This document shows, piece after piece, positions 1-9,423 of a stretch of 64,000 nt of DNA. The notes under the pieces are model-generated. The model was not told the DNA's origin. It was given only the letters and a program-made list of their open reading frames with translations, and made no database searches. This DNA is from CAVWUA01 sp963758025 (GTDB lineage Bacteria; Planctomycetota; Planctomycetia; Isosphaerales; Isosphaeraceae): positions 372,001 through 436,000 of the forward strand of contig CAVWUA010000004.1 of NCBI GenBank assembly GCA_963758025.1, given 5' to 3'. A program made the position numbers and the translations under genes. Position 1 is the first letter of the stretch. Each line of letters begins with the position of its first letter.

Positions 1-30
1 ACGCAAACGGGCAGAGCCGGGAGAGGAAGT

Positions 31-789
31 TCACAGGATCTCCTGCTTCTCCAACGGCGCCGAGGTCTCCAGGTCGGGCAACGTGTGCCACTCATGGGGA
101 ATATCGCGCATGAGCAATGCGTGATCGAAGATCGCGCTGCCGGGCGGGAAGCGTGAGGGGTCCTCGAAGTAGCGGGAATGGACCAGCTCGACCTCCAGGG
201 GATGGACTTCCCAACGCATCGTTTCCAGCCGGATGCCATCGAGCCGGGCGGAACGGGACGTCGCGGAATAACCGCAGGAGCCGCATTCAAAAAAGGTGGA
301 GGCCTCCTCCAGCGAGGTGAAGCAGGAGCCGGACGGCAGCGCGTCCGCTTCCCGACCCCGGATCTCGACCCCCGTCTGTCCATCGTCGGCGCGCATCGTC
401 AGCGCGATCCGACCGTTCCGGTCCTGAACATCGAAGCGCGCGTGATGGTGTTCGCCCGGGAAAAGGCGGCCGCCGGCAAGGTGATTCAGCCAGGAACTCG
501 TGTCGCGTCGAGGAATGTACACCCCCTCGCGCGGCTCACCCGAGGCCGGGTCCTCCCAGGTCACGGCGACACGGTGCGCGGCGTTCTCGCTGACGATGCC
601 GAACGGCAGGGGGAGCCGTTTCGGTCGGATGCCTTCCAGCCGGATCAGGCAGATGCCGGCGATGGCCCAGCCTTTCTGAAGCTTCGGCCGGAATGGTCCG
701 GGGAGTTGACGCTGCATCACGTCGGGATCGATGCGAAAGTTGGCCAGAATACGGCGACGGATGACCCCTTGAATCACCGGAATCCGCAT
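31..789 (-). CDS. DUF2071 family protein (YqjF-like)
   Basis: An intact 252-residue protein that looks like the DUF2071/YqjF family, which has an acetoacetate-decarboxylase-like fold and no settled function. The supporting features are an N-terminal stretch on bounding a polymer-like fold (IDPDVMQRQLPGPFRP), a central block with GVYIPRRDTSSWLNHLAGG, and a cysteine-containing segment FFECGSCGYS. No signal peptide or membrane segment is seen, so it is probably cytoplasmic. The stop lies only 25 nt upstream (in map terms) of the next minus-strand gene, the GT4 glycosyltransferase, so the two may be co-transcribed with the glycosyltransferase first. The family call is from memory of its sequence pattern; the function is unknown. 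Confidence 0.7.
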   Translation of the reverse strand: MRIPVIQGVIRRRILANFRIDPDVMQRQLPGPFRPKLQKGWAIAGICLIRLEGIRPKRLPLPFGIVSENAAHRVAVTWEDPASGEPREGVYIPRRDTSSWLNHLAGGRLFPGEHHHARFDVQDRNGRIALTMRADDGQTGVEIRGREADALPSGSCFTSLEEASTFFECGSCGYSATSRSARLDGIRLETMRWEVHPLEVELVHSRYFEDPSRFPPGSAIFDHALLMRDIPHEWHTLPDLETSAPLEKQEIL

Positions 790-813
790 GGAAAACCTCC
801 CCGGCCATGCCGG

Positions 814-1958
814 TCAGGTCGCGTGAACCGTGGTGGATTCGGCAACGATGTTTCGATAACGCTCCCGAAGCGCTCCCATGATCGCGTCCCATGTCTGCGA
901 GAGGGCATACGCCCGCGCCGATCGGCCATGCGCTGGCGCTTCTCGGTATCGTCGATCAGGTCGATCAGAACCTCGGCGAAATGGCCTGGCGGCTCGGTCG
1001 GCTCGATCAGGTGGCCGGTGTCGCCGTCACGGACGACGTCGCCCGGTCCGCCGGCCCGCAACGCCACGACGGGCAGGCCCGAGGCCATCGCCTCCAGGAT
1101 CACGTTGCCGAATGTCTCGGTCAAGCTGGTGAAGGCGAACAGGTCGGCCGCCGCGTAATGATCCGCGAGGTCCTCCCCCTTGCGGTAGCCGACGAACCGG
1201 GCCTGGCTCCCGAGCCGACGCTCCAGACCCGGCCGCGCGGGGCCATCGCCGACGATCAGCAGACGGACATCCGGCCGGACCTTCTCGACCTCGACCAGCG
1301 CATCGGCCAGATAGCCGACGTTCTTCTCGGCGGCGATCCGGCTGACATAACCGATCACGACATCATCCGGTCCGAATCCGAGGGCGGCCCGCACCGTTTC
1401 GCGTCCCGGCCGGTCGGGCCGGAAGTACGTTCCGTCCACCCCCCGCGGCCAGAGCACCAGCCGCTCGAACCCCCGCTCTTCCAGTTCGGCGATCGTCGCC
1501 CGCGAAGGTACGTAGGTTTCCAGACCGCGGTTATGGAACCATCGCAGATAACGCCAGATCGTCCCCTTGGTCCAGCCGATCCGGTAATGTGCCGTATATT
1601 GATCGAAATTCGTGTGGAAACTTGAAACCGTGGGGATCTTCCGGCGCAAGACGTGCCGCAAGGACATCAGCCCCAACGTCGCCTCCGTGGCGATATGCAC
1701 CAGGTCCGGCTGAAAATCGTCGATTGCGCGCCGAACTCCGCCAAACGGGGGCAACGGAAGAACCAGTTCCTTATAAAACGGAAGGTTGATGGAACGAATC
1801 AGATGATCGTGCTCGCTATTCGCCGGCTCGCCATAGTCGGGATGGATCAACTGGACGACGTCGCCCGCCTCCCGCAAGACGCGGACGAGCTGGCCCAGAG
1901 TTCGAGAGACCCCATTGACCTGGGGAAAATACGTCTCCGTCACCAGCGTGATGCGCAT
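814..1958 (-). CDS. GT4-family glycosyltransferase (one frameshift near the 3' end)
   Basis: A retaining nucleotide-sugar glycosyltransferase of about 381 residues with the GT-B fold. The N-terminus ITLVTETYFPQVNGVS is the typical GT4 acceptor-side start, and the C-terminal half has the EX7E motif (ETFGNVILE followed by AMASGLPVVA). The relatives are mannosyl- and glucosyl-transferases of lipid or polysaccharide synthesis; the substrate cannot be read from sequence. I chose the ATG at 1956-1958 because the homologous N-terminus begins there; an in-frame extension to 2021 is not family-like. Near 915-925 the frame changes: restoring one base in a G/C-rich run gives a good C-terminus (AYALSQTWDAIMGALRERY) that stops at 814-816. 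Without repair the frame runs to 774. Confidence 0.85.
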
Positions 1959-2313
1959 GAGGCCCCCTAGCGGATCGACTCGTTCGCGAGAGTCATCATC
2001 ATACGTCAAGTCAACCGTCACGTCGATTCCGTTGCACGGCCGCTTTCATTGAGTTTACGGAATGCCTTATGGTCAATGGCACATTCCAGATCGCGGATCG
2101 CGGATTCCAGCCAGAGTGCAGATTCCAGATCCCGGTAGGAGTTATGCGGTTGGCACAGATTCTCCTTCGTTGCCCGATTCCCGACGCGGGAGATCCTCTC
2201 GATTGGCCCATTCGGGGCGAACGGCGTAACTCCTACCCAGATTCCAGATGGAACTCAACAACGCGGAAGCAGGTTTCCGAGGAAACGGTTGCCCTCTCGC
2301 GGGACTCCGCTCG
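1959..2313. other. Intergenic stretch with repeats, no gene
   Basis: About 355 nt lie between the start of the glycosyltransferase and the end of the epimerase gene. No open frame here looks coding. The stretch holds several copies of a short ATTCCAGAT-type word (near 2087, 2104, 2121 and 2241) and a 104-nt element with inverted ends, listed separately. GGCACATTCCAGAT (from about 2082) recurs in inverse orientation near 23,665. Confidence 0.6.
2134..2237. repeat. 104-nt element bounded by a 14-nt inverted repeat
   Basis: GGTAGGAGTTATGC at 2134-2147 is matched by its near-perfect inverse GCGTAACTCCTACC at 2224-2237 (one mismatch). The interior has no open frame. Size and structure fit a miniature inverted-repeat element, but only one copy is seen in this window and no target duplication was established. 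Confidence 0.45.
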
Positions 2314-3372
2314 TCAAAACCCGGCGAGGTCGGGAGGGCGTAATCCCAGCCAGGCGGCGCGGCCGGAGCGAAGGTGGTCGTCCAGGGCGTCGAAAACGGA
2401 CAACTGCGGCGGGGGATGCACGAGACCGAAGGCGGCGTCCGCCCGGGTGCCCTGGACGTGCAGGCGGAGAAATCCGCCGGCGACCGCCGCGGCCGAGATC
2501 TCCCCGGAGCCGGTCAGGCCCCAACGCTCGGCAAGCCGGACGAGACGCGTCAAGGGGCGATCGCAGAGGTCCGGCACGGTCCAGACGCGCCGAGGCCGCC
2601 CCGCGACCCGGGCGACCAGGACGGCGAGATCCCGATAGCTCAGGTACGGCCCGGCCACCACGTAACGGCGTCCGCCTTCACCCGCAAGCAACGCCCGGGC
2701 ATGCGCCAGGGCCAGGACCCGCGCATCGACGATCGGAATGCCCCCTCGCGGTAGGAGGACAACCGGAGATTTCGCCATCTCCAGGAGCAGGCGGGTCGAG
2801 GTCGGGCGAACGTCGCGCGGACCGACGACCAGACCGGGGCAGAGCACCGTCGTCCGCATCCGCGCACCGTGCCGCGCGAGCACCAGCCGCTCGGCCTCGC
2901 GCTTCGTCTCGCTGTAGGGGCCGCGAATCACGTCGAGGTTCCAGTCCGCGTCCTCATCGGCGGGGCATTCCGGCGTGCCGCGCGCGACGGTCCAGAGCGT
3001 CGAGGTATAGACGAACCGCTCGACACCCGCCGCGCGCCCCTCGTCGAGCAAGGCCGCCGTCGCCTCGACATTGACGGCGCGCGCCTCGCCGCGCGGGTCA
3101 GGACCGAGATGGACCCAGCCGGCGGTATGGATTACCCCCCGGCATCCCTCCAAGGCCCGGGCGCGAACGTCGCGCGAGCGCAGGTCGCCGTGAACCCACT
3201 CGATCGGCGGATCATCCGGCTCGATCGGGGGCGACCGACGGACCAGGCCTCGCACGTGAAGCCCCATCCGGGCGAGTGTCCGGGCGACGTGGCCGCCGAC
3301 GAACCCCCCGGCCCCGGTCACGAGCAACGGCCCCTCCGGCCGCCAGGCATTCTCATCAATGGAATCAGTCAT
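2314..3372 (-). CDS. NAD-dependent epimerase/dehydratase family protein
   Basis: An intact extended SDR of about 352 residues. It has the Rossmann motif TGAGGFVGGH near residues 18-27, an HTAGWVHLG segment, and the catalytic YxxxK (PYSETKREAERL). These features place it with NAD(P)-dependent sugar-nucleotide epimerases, 3-beta-hydroxysteroid dehydrogenases or dihydroflavonol-reductase-like proteins acting in the cytoplasm. The C-terminal part (VAGRPRRVWTVPDLCDRPL) is typical of the substrate-binding region of the last group, for which the hopanoid-associated HpnA protein is one example. I chose the ATG at 3370-3372; the open frame upstream to 3651 has no family-like sequence. Substrate unknown. 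Confidence 0.82.
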   Translation of the reverse strand: MTDSIDENAWRPEGPLLVTGAGGFVGGHVARTLARMGLHVRGLVRRSPPIEPDDPPIEWVHGDLRSRDVRARALEGCRGVIHTAGWVHLGPDPRGEARAVNVEATAALLDEGRAAGVERFVYTSTLWTVARGTPECPADEDADWNLDVIRGPYSETKREAERLVLARHGARMRTTVLCPGLVVGPRDVRPTSTRLLLEMAKSPVVLLPRGGIPIVDARVLALAHARALLAGEGGRRYVVAGPYLSYRDLAVLVARVAGRPRRVWTVPDLCDRPLTRLVRLAERWGLTGSGEISAAAVAGGFLRLHVQGTRADAAFGLVHPPPQLSVFDALDDHLRSGRAAWLGLRPPDLAGF

Positions 3373-3631
3373 TTGCGAGACAATCGACCCATGACCTTCA
3401 TGACGATTTCCCCGTAGGCCCCGTCGCCGACTCGACCTCACCCCATCGTATGCGAACACCCTTCTCGGAGTCGATTCCCGCCCGATGGCCTCGGGGATCT
3501 CGTCCACCGACCAACCTCTTGCCCGGAACGCTCCGCCGTGGCACACTTGCCTCCCGTAGGGCGGACGCCATGCCAACGGCCTCTCCGCGATCACCCCGAA
3601 CCGCCGACCGACTCCGAAGCAATCGATTGCG

Positions 3632-4429
3632 ATGAAACCAAATCCCGTCAAACGAGCATTGAAGCAAGGTCAGCCCCAGGTCGGCACGTGGTTGTCGCTG
3701 GGTAGCCCGATCGCCGCGCGGTTCCTGGCGCGGACCGGACTTCCCTGGCTGACGGTGGACATGGAGCACACGCACACCGACATCCAGACCGCCGCCCTGA
3801 TGTTCGGCGCGATCGCCGATGCCGGCTGCGTCCCCCTGGCCCGCGTCAACTGCTGCCGGCACGACCTGATCAAGTCGGTCCTCGACTGCGGCTCGATGGG
3901 AATCGTCGTGCCGATGGTCATGACCCCCGAGGAAGCCAAGACGATCGTCGCCGCCGCGAAGTATCCGCCGCTGGGCAACCGCTCGGTCGGGGGCGGCCTG
4001 CACGCGTTGAACTACGGCGCGACCGCCGATGACTACTACCTCAAGGCCGACCATGAGATCCTCGTCGTGATCCAGACCGAGCACATCGATGCCGTCGAGA
4101 TCGCCGACGAGATCTACTCCGTCCCGGGGATCGACGCCGTGTTCGTCGGCCCGAACGATCTGGCCGCCTCGATGCGCGTGGCCGACGGCACCCCGCCGAG
4201 CAAGCAGCAGATGGAAGATACCCTCGGTCGCATCCGGGAAGCCTGCAAACGCAACGGCGTCGCCAGCGGCCTGCACGTCCAGACGATCGACGACGCCAAG
4301 CGCCGGATCGCCGAAGGCTGGCAGTTCATCGCCGTCGGCAGCGAGCTGAAATTCATGCTCCAAGGGGCCGCCCAGGTGGCCAGGGAAATTCACCCCGACC
4401 TCATCGCGGGCGAACTGGCGAAGTATTGA
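3632..4429 (+). CDS. HpcH/HpaI-type class II aldolase
   Basis: An intact 265-residue protein of the HpcH/HpaI aldolase family, metal-dependent TIM-barrel enzymes that cleave 4-hydroxy-2-oxo acids to pyruvate and an aldehyde. Residues matching the E. coli HpaI active site are present: His46 in VDMEHTHTD, Arg71 in VPLARV, and the metal ligands Glu150 (VVIQTE) and Asp176 (FVGPNDLAAS). The length matches the family. It is a cytoplasmic enzyme. It is transcribed away from the epimerase and towards the beta-helix gene, with 88 nt of non-coding DNA after the stop. No substrate-specific neighbour is present, so the physiological substrate is open. Confidence 0.9.
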   Translation: MKPNPVKRALKQGQPQVGTWLSLGSPIAARFLARTGLPWLTVDMEHTHTDIQTAALMFGAIADAGCVPLARVNCCRHDLIKSVLDCGSMGIVVPMVMTPEEAKTIVAAAKYPPLGNRSVGGGLHALNYGATADDYYLKADHEILVVIQTEHIDAVEIADEIYSVPGIDAVFVGPNDLAASMRVADGTPPSKQQMEDTLGRIREACKRNGVASGLHVQTIDDAKRRIAEGWQFIAVGSELKFMLQGAAQVAREIHPDLIAGELAKY

Positions 4430-4517
4430 GTCGTTCGGTGGGCTGGGCATGGCGTGGGTGGGTGATCTGGGAATTCTCCGCTTCGACCATCCGCCATCCG
4501 TCTTGCGGGAATCTGTG

Positions 4518-7259
4518 TCATTCTTTGCGAAGAACATACGTCTTGTCCCGGATCTCCCGCCCGTTCAACCGCGCGGCGTGAACCTGTAACGGAACGGGTT
4601 GAGATGCGTCGCCCCGGTCGCCGTCGATGGTGATGACCAGCTCATCGGCGTCGAGGGCGCCGGGATCGCCAATCGTCACGGGCGGAGGGGAACTCGTTCC
4701 TTTGAGAATCTCGTCGCCAAAACGCACGACGTTCTCCCTGGAAAGGATGCTCATATAAACCCGGCCTCGGCTCGATTTGATCGCCTCGCCGTGCTCGACG
4801 CTCAGGGTTCCGCCGCGCGGGGCGTCCTCGATGATGTTCCCTTGAAAGATTCCACCCAGGAACGGCGCGTGCGACCAGCCCCAGGGGCCGGGGGCTTCGG
4901 TCGGCGCGGCGGTGATCTTGAAGGCCTCGCCGGCACCGATCAGATGATTGCCGATGATCCGCGTGCCGTAATGGTTACCGACCAGGACCAGGTTCGCCGC
5001 CGCCGCGCCCCCGCGGGTATCGAGCCGGTTGTCCTGGAACGTCTCGTCAAGAAAACCGGTCGCGAGCGAGATCGCCTCCACGCCTTTCGGCAACGGGGGA
5101 TCGACCAGGTAGGTTGTCGGGTCGATCACCTGAGCCACCCGGCGCCACGTCCCGGCCCCCTCGCCGGAGAGGATCGCCAGGGCGTCGCCGGTGCCGGCCG
5201 GGCCTCCTTGCGGCTCAGGAATCCGCACGATCCGGCCATCGGTCGAGACGGCCAGGGGCTTCCCCTCGAAGTGCAAGCGGTAGGACTCCGTGAGGATGAT
5301 CTCGGGAGCATTCGCGCTGGGGATCGTGTCGTCATCGCGTGGGCCGACCCCCTCGACCCGGTTCCCTTGAACCAGGTCGTGATTGCCGCCAACCGTCATC
5401 ACCAGGAACCGCCAGGTCTTGCCGCAAGGGGCCTCGGCGCGCGCCGTGTTGTCTTGCAGGATGAGATCATGGGTCGCATGGGCGCCGAAGACCGCCGGGC
5501 TGAACTGGCCGGGGGGCGTACCGCGGAAGTCGTTGCCGACGATCCGCCAGGGGCCGCCGAAAATCTCGATGGCCCCGCCCTTGAGCCGGTTCCGCTCGAT
5601 CCGACCGCTCGTGGCGGTCACGAGCCGCGCCAGTCGCACGGCCTCTTCCCAGGGGGCCTTGCCGGAGGAGGGCGGCCCTTCGAGGTCCAGACCGATCAGC
5701 CGGACATCACATTTCGGGTCGTGCGGGTCCGGATCGAGATTGTCGGTGGAGCCGATCACAGCCGGGCCATAGCTGATTCCGTGATTCCAGCGCACCGGCC
5801 CCGCGAAGCGGACCGCGAAGCCCTCCAAGGTGGTCCGGCCGACATGGATCTTGATCGCCGACGTCCAGGGGGCCTCGTCGGGATTCTGGGCAAACCGCAC
5901 GATCGCCCCCGGCTCACCCTGGATGGTCACGGACCGATTCAGAACAAGCGGCCGGGTCAGCGTGTACGTGCCCGGCGCGAGCGTGACCGTGCCGAACCGG
6001 CTCGCCAGGTCGTTCAGGTCATCCCCCGGCTTCGCCCGGACGCTTTTCCGATCGGGGCCGGGACCGGACCGCAAGGCGAGGTCACTTGCCCCGCCCTCGA
6101 AGCGAACGACGGTCCTCGCGCCGTCCCGGAAGACCAGGCTCAAGGTCATCGTCCCGCCCGTCTCGTCGCGATGGGGAGGAAAGAACAGGTCGGCCCGCGA
6201 GGGGTCGGCGGAATCCTGACGCACGGCCATCGGCCAGGCATACGGTTCGGCGTGGAACGGCACCTCCTCCCCTCGACGGAACACCCAGTGACCCGTCGAG
6301 ACATTGCTCAGGGCGGCGGCCACGATCTCACGCCCCTTGGGCAAACCGTCCAGAACCACATGGACATCCCCCGGACCGACGACCTTCTGTTCATCCTGCC
6401 CGAGCCAGCGTGTCCGGATGGCGTTGGGCAAGAGTTCCGGCAGGTCGGGCCGAGGCACGCGGAGGTTCGGATCGGTTCGCGAGGCCACCACCTCCGCCCG
6501 GTCGGTCTTGCCGTTGGCGTACTGCACCCGCAACGTGAGACGGACCCCGGCCAGATCGCTGACCGGATTGATGAACAGGTCGGCCGTTGTTGGGTCGTCG
6601 GGGCGACGGATCAGCTCGGCGTTGTTCCATCCTTCGGGGTTCGCGCCGAACTGCCAGCCGGTCAGACCGGGCGCATCGAGGGCCACCGCGCGGATTTCAA
6701 CGCCCGGCGAGAGCCGAGAGAGGGTCAGTTTTGCGTCGCGGACACCATCCGGCCCGACCGACGGCCCAGCCCCGGTTCGGTCGTCGTCCCCTTGACCGTT
6801 CCAGACGACCTTCAAGGCCGCCCCCGGCATCCGGAGATTCGGATCGGCCCTGCCCCCCTTGACCCAGAAGTCGGCCTGGGAGCGATCGGCGAACTGCAAG
6901 GTGATCTGGAACGGGCGACCGGTCTCGACCTGGTACGGTTCCAGGTACAGGTCGGCGGTCGTGGCCCCCTTCGGCCGCACCAGGGCCGCGGCGGCGGGGC
7001 CTTGTGGTCCTTTGTAGAACCACTCGCCCCCCCCCAGCGGACGGATCACCCCGGAGACGATCTCCCGCCCCGCCGGCAGACCACTCAGGCGGATATGGAT
7101 ATCTTGCACGTCACTGGGCGCGACGACCGACGACGTGCCGACCAGGTCGTGCCCGTCCTGGCCGACCCACTTCCCCGAGGGATCTGCGGCCCTTGCGCCG
7201 CCTCCCAGAACCATGACCAGAATCCCCAGCCCCACGATCCGCCCGCGATGTGCGATCAT
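4518..7259 (-). CDS. Secreted right-handed beta-helix protein with three N-terminal repeats
   Basis: An exported protein of about 913 residues. The N-terminus (IVGLGILVMVLGGGARAAD) is a signal peptide with an ARA-type cleavage site. Residues about 29-385 contain three divergent repeats of roughly 115-120 residues, each starting with W-x-GQD/GQG, then a DVxxxxxxLxGLPxGREIV block and ending with ADLxxxP plus a DPNLR-like tail. The C-terminal half begins with a typical pectate-lyase-superfamily start (FGTVTLAPGTYTLTRPLVL) and goes on with parallel beta-helix repeats, as in polysaccharide lyases and surface proteins. The ATG at 7257-7259 was chosen because a GGGAGG ribosome site lies just upstream and the signal peptide follows directly. 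No catalytic residue can be assigned. Confidence 0.78.
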   Translation of the reverse strand: MIAHRGRIVGLGILVMVLGGGARAADPSGKWVGQDGHDLVGTSSVVAPSDVQDIHIRLSGLPAGREIVSGVIRPLGGGEWFYKGPQGPAAAALVRPKGATTADLYLEPYQVETGRPFQITLQFADRSQADFWVKGGRADPNLRMPGAALKVVWNGQGDDDRTGAGPSVGPDGVRDAKLTLSRLSPGVEIRAVALDAPGLTGWQFGANPEGWNNAELIRRPDDPTTADLFINPVSDLAGVRLTLRVQYANGKTDRAEVVASRTDPNLRVPRPDLPELLPNAIRTRWLGQDEQKVVGPGDVHVVLDGLPKGREIVAAALSNVSTGHWVFRRGEEVPFHAEPYAWPMAVRQDSADPSRADLFFPPHRDETGGTMTLSLVFRDGARTVVRFEGGASDLALRSGPGPDRKSVRAKPGDDLNDLASRFGTVTLAPGTYTLTRPLVLNRSVTIQGEPGAIVRFAQNPDEAPWTSAIKIHVGRTTLEGFAVRFAGPVRWNHGISYGPAVIGSTDNLDPDPHDPKCDVRLIGLDLEGPPSSGKAPWEEAVRLARLVTATSGRIERNRLKGGAIEIFGGPWRIVGNDFRGTPPGQFSPAVFGAHATHDLILQDNTARAEAPCGKTWRFLVMTVGGNHDLVQGNRVEGVGPRDDDTIPSANAPEIILTESYRLHFEGKPLAVSTDGRIVRIPEPQGGPAGTGDALAILSGEGAGTWRRVAQVIDPTTYLVDPPLPKGVEAISLATGFLDETFQDNRLDTRGGAAAANLVLVGNHYGTRIIGNHLIGAGEAFKITAAPTEAPGPWGWSHAPFLGGIFQGNIIEDAPRGGTLSVEHGEAIKSSRGRVYMSILSRENVVRFGDEILKGTSSPPPVTIGDPGALDADELVITIDGDRGDASQPVPLQVHAARLNGREIRDKTYVLRKE

Positions 7260-7566
7260 CACGACCTCCCCTGTCTCGATGCCGGTTCGGGATGCCGGAT
7301 CATAACCGATCACCGGCCCAGCGGCACCCGGATCAAACGTTCCCCCGGAACCGAACCCACGTCGCGGCCGTTGTCTGAAACGCAACTCATTATCTCACTT
7401 CGGCTTTCTACTGAGAAAACGATGGGTTCGATTTGTCAATTCGCCACGTCGGGCGCCCCTTTTCTGGAGTGCCGGAAGGATGATCGGCGAGCCCCCTTCC
7501 GGTACTATCGTTGAGAGCGAATCGCGACGATCACGAAGTTCCGGGACGGGACGGGAGAACCGCCTG

Positions 7567-8559
7567 ATGAGACAACCAATCCGGATTACAGCGATTATCC
7601 TGATGGCGGCGACCTTGTCGATCGTCGAGCGAGTGGAGGCAGGTTCCTCTCCCCTGGATCGTGCCCTGTCATACCTGGAGCGCGAGGTGCCGCGCTGGGA
7701 TCGGGAGAATGGGTGCTTCTCCTGCCACAACAACGGCGACGGGGCCAGGGCGCTCTACCGGGCGCGCCGGCTCGGCATCGCCGTTCCCGATGAGGCCCTG
7801 GTCGAGACCACGCGCTGGCTGACCCGGCCCGAGGCGTGGGAGCACAACGGCGGCGAGGGAGCGTTCAGCGACAAGAGGCTGGCGAGGGTCCAGTTCGCGG
7901 CGGCCCTGGTCGAGGCCATCGAGGCGAGGTCCGTGTCGGACCCGATGGCCTTGCGACGCGCCGCCGATCGTCTGGCGGAGGATCAGGAGCCGGATGGCTC
8001 CTGGCCGATCGAGGGGGGCGAGGCACCTAGGTTCGCCGGCCACCTACGGTCGACCGCTCGCCACGGCGATGGCCGTTCGGGCCCTCCAGGCCACGGAGGA
8101 TTCCGGTCGCCACAAAGTCCGTATTACAAAGGGTTGCAATGGATCCGCAAGCACGAGATCCGCAACGTGCTCGATGCCTCGGCCGTTCTGCTCGGGCTGG
8201 CTCAGGACGACTCACCCGAAAGCGGACCACGGCGGCGGCTCGCCCTGGACCTGCTCCGTCGCGGGCAGTCGCCGGAGGGGGGCTGGGGGCCTTACGTCCA
8301 TGCGCCTCCCGAGCCGTTCGACACCGCACTCGCCTTGCTGGCTCTCGACTCATTCGCGGCGGTGGACGAGACGACCCGCGCGATGATGGCCAAGGGGCGG
8401 GCCTTCCTGATCGGTTCCCAGTTGCCCGACGGGAGCTGGCGAGAGACTACCCGTCCTCCCGGCTACGAAAGCTACGCTCAGCGCCTCTCGACGACCGGCT
8501 GGGCCACACTCGCGCTGCTGGCGACGCGGCAGAATGGCGACGAGTCACCCGCCCCCTGA
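7567..8559 (+). CDS. Exported squalene-cyclase-repeat protein with a CxxCH motif
   Basis: A protein of about 330 residues with an N-terminal signal peptide (ITAIILMAATLSIVERVEAG). A CFSCH motif (CxxCH, covalent haem c type) lies about 50 residues in, followed by alpha-alpha repeats of the squalene-hopene cyclase/prenyltransferase type (QEPDGSWPIEGG, SPEGGWGPYVH, QLPDGSWRETTRPP). It lacks the DxDD motif of a true cyclase, so terpene chemistry is unlikely. Between about 8030 and 8115 the reading frame is off: the family-like sequence (SPATYGRPLATAMAVRAL) is in another frame while both ends are in the annotated frame, so two compensating indels are likely. It is convergent with the ECF sigma gene downstream. 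Confidence 0.7.
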   Translation: MRQPIRITAIILMAATLSIVERVEAGSSPLDRALSYLEREVPRWDRENGCFSCHNNGDGARALYRARRLGIAVPDEALVETTRWLTRPEAWEHNGGEGAFSDKRLARVQFAAALVEAIEARSVSDPMALRRAADRLAEDQEPDGSWPIEGGEAPRFAGHLRSTARHGDGRSGPPGHGGFRSPQSPYYKGLQWIRKHEIRNVLDASAVLLGLAQDDSPESGPRRRLALDLLRRGQSPEGGWGPYVHAPPEPFDTALALLALDSFAAVDETTRAMMAKGRAFLIGSQLPDGSWRETTRPPGYESYAQRLSTTGWATLALLATRQNGDESPAP

Positions 8560-8612
8560 GCGAATCCGTTCTCCTTCGGATGGGGTCGGCGGGACGACAA
8601 CGGATTGCGGCT

Positions 8613-9242
8613 TCAGGTTGGCGGTTCGGACATTGAGCCGGACCATGCCTTGCGGATCATCTGAAGCTTGGACTCGACGCTTCGCAGACTGCAATCGAGA
8701 CTCGAAGCGATCTGGGCGTTGGTGAAGCCTTCCATCCTGAGCAGCGCCACGACGACGAGCGACTCATCACCGAGCAGACCGAACAGGCGCCGGCATTCAT
8801 CCATTGCGCCAGCGGCGAACTCGGGAGACACTTCACGACCCGCCATGTTGGACAGCCCGGATCCAGTCCCGGCGTCCGGGTTATCCAGCGCCGACGCATG
8901 CACGACCCGTCCTCCGCCACGCCGCTGCCGACGTTCGTGCTGGACGTGCTCGGACGCTTCACGAGCCGTGAGACAGACGAGCAGTCGCCAGAGATCCTGA
9001 TGACCGGAGAGATTGGGGAACTGGCCCGCGGCCAGCCCCCGACAGAAGCCGTCCAGGACGCGCTGGACGATGTCCTCCTCGTCAGCCGGTCCCCGGGTGT
9101 CGCCGCGGAGCCGGGCCCGGGCCAGAGGGATCAGATCCTTGTGATAGCGTTCCCAGAGTCCGCGAGCCGCCGCCTCCCCATCGTGGCCGCACCGCAGGTC
9201 CGCCAGCCATCCCCCAATGCGGTCGCCACCATTGCCTTTCAT
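8613..9242 (-). CDS. ECF-type RNA polymerase sigma factor
   Basis: An intact 209-residue protein of the extracytoplasmic-function sigma factor family in its planctomycete form. Region 2 is recognisable around residues 30-75 (DEEDIVQRVLDGFCRGL), and the C-terminal region 4 helix-turn-helix around residues 165-205 (MEGFTNAQIASSLDCSLRSVESKL) would bind the -35 element. A long linker in between is usual in this group. No anti-sigma factor gene is adjacent, so how it is controlled is unclear. It is divergent from the small secreted gene at 9424, with 181 nt between the two starts, which makes that gene a candidate target; this is inference. Confidence 0.85.
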   Translation of the reverse strand: MKGNGGDRIGGWLADLRCGHDGEAAARGLWERYHKDLIPLARARLRGDTRGPADEEDIVQRVLDGFCRGLAAGQFPNLSGHQDLWRLLVCLTAREASEHVQHERRQRRGGGRVVHASALDNPDAGTGSGLSNMAGREVSPEFAAGAMDECRRLFGLLGDESLVVVALLRMEGFTNAQIASSLDCSLRSVESKLQMIRKAWSGSMSEPPT

Positions 9243-9423
9243 CGGGGCACTCCCAGCGCGGTCGGACCACCCGAAACGATCTCAAAAAAATTCGGAAGAG
9301 TTCTGCGGGTTCCGGATGCGGTTGCGGATAGAGAGGTAGAGTCGATGCGGAGAGGTCGCAAGCCAGGGGTCGCGGACGACACATCACCGGGCGGCGACCG
9401 GCAACATCACGAGGAGAGAGTTC

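Noticed and set aside
4599..7514. Long open frame (971 codons) on the plus strand
   Set aside because: It lies fully antisense to the signal-peptide-bearing beta-helix gene, has no family-like sequence and is a by-product of high GC.
8563..8606. AATCCGTT/AACGGATT hairpin between the convergent cyclase-repeat and sigma genes
   Set aside because: Only 8 bp with a long loop and no T run; too weak to call a terminator.
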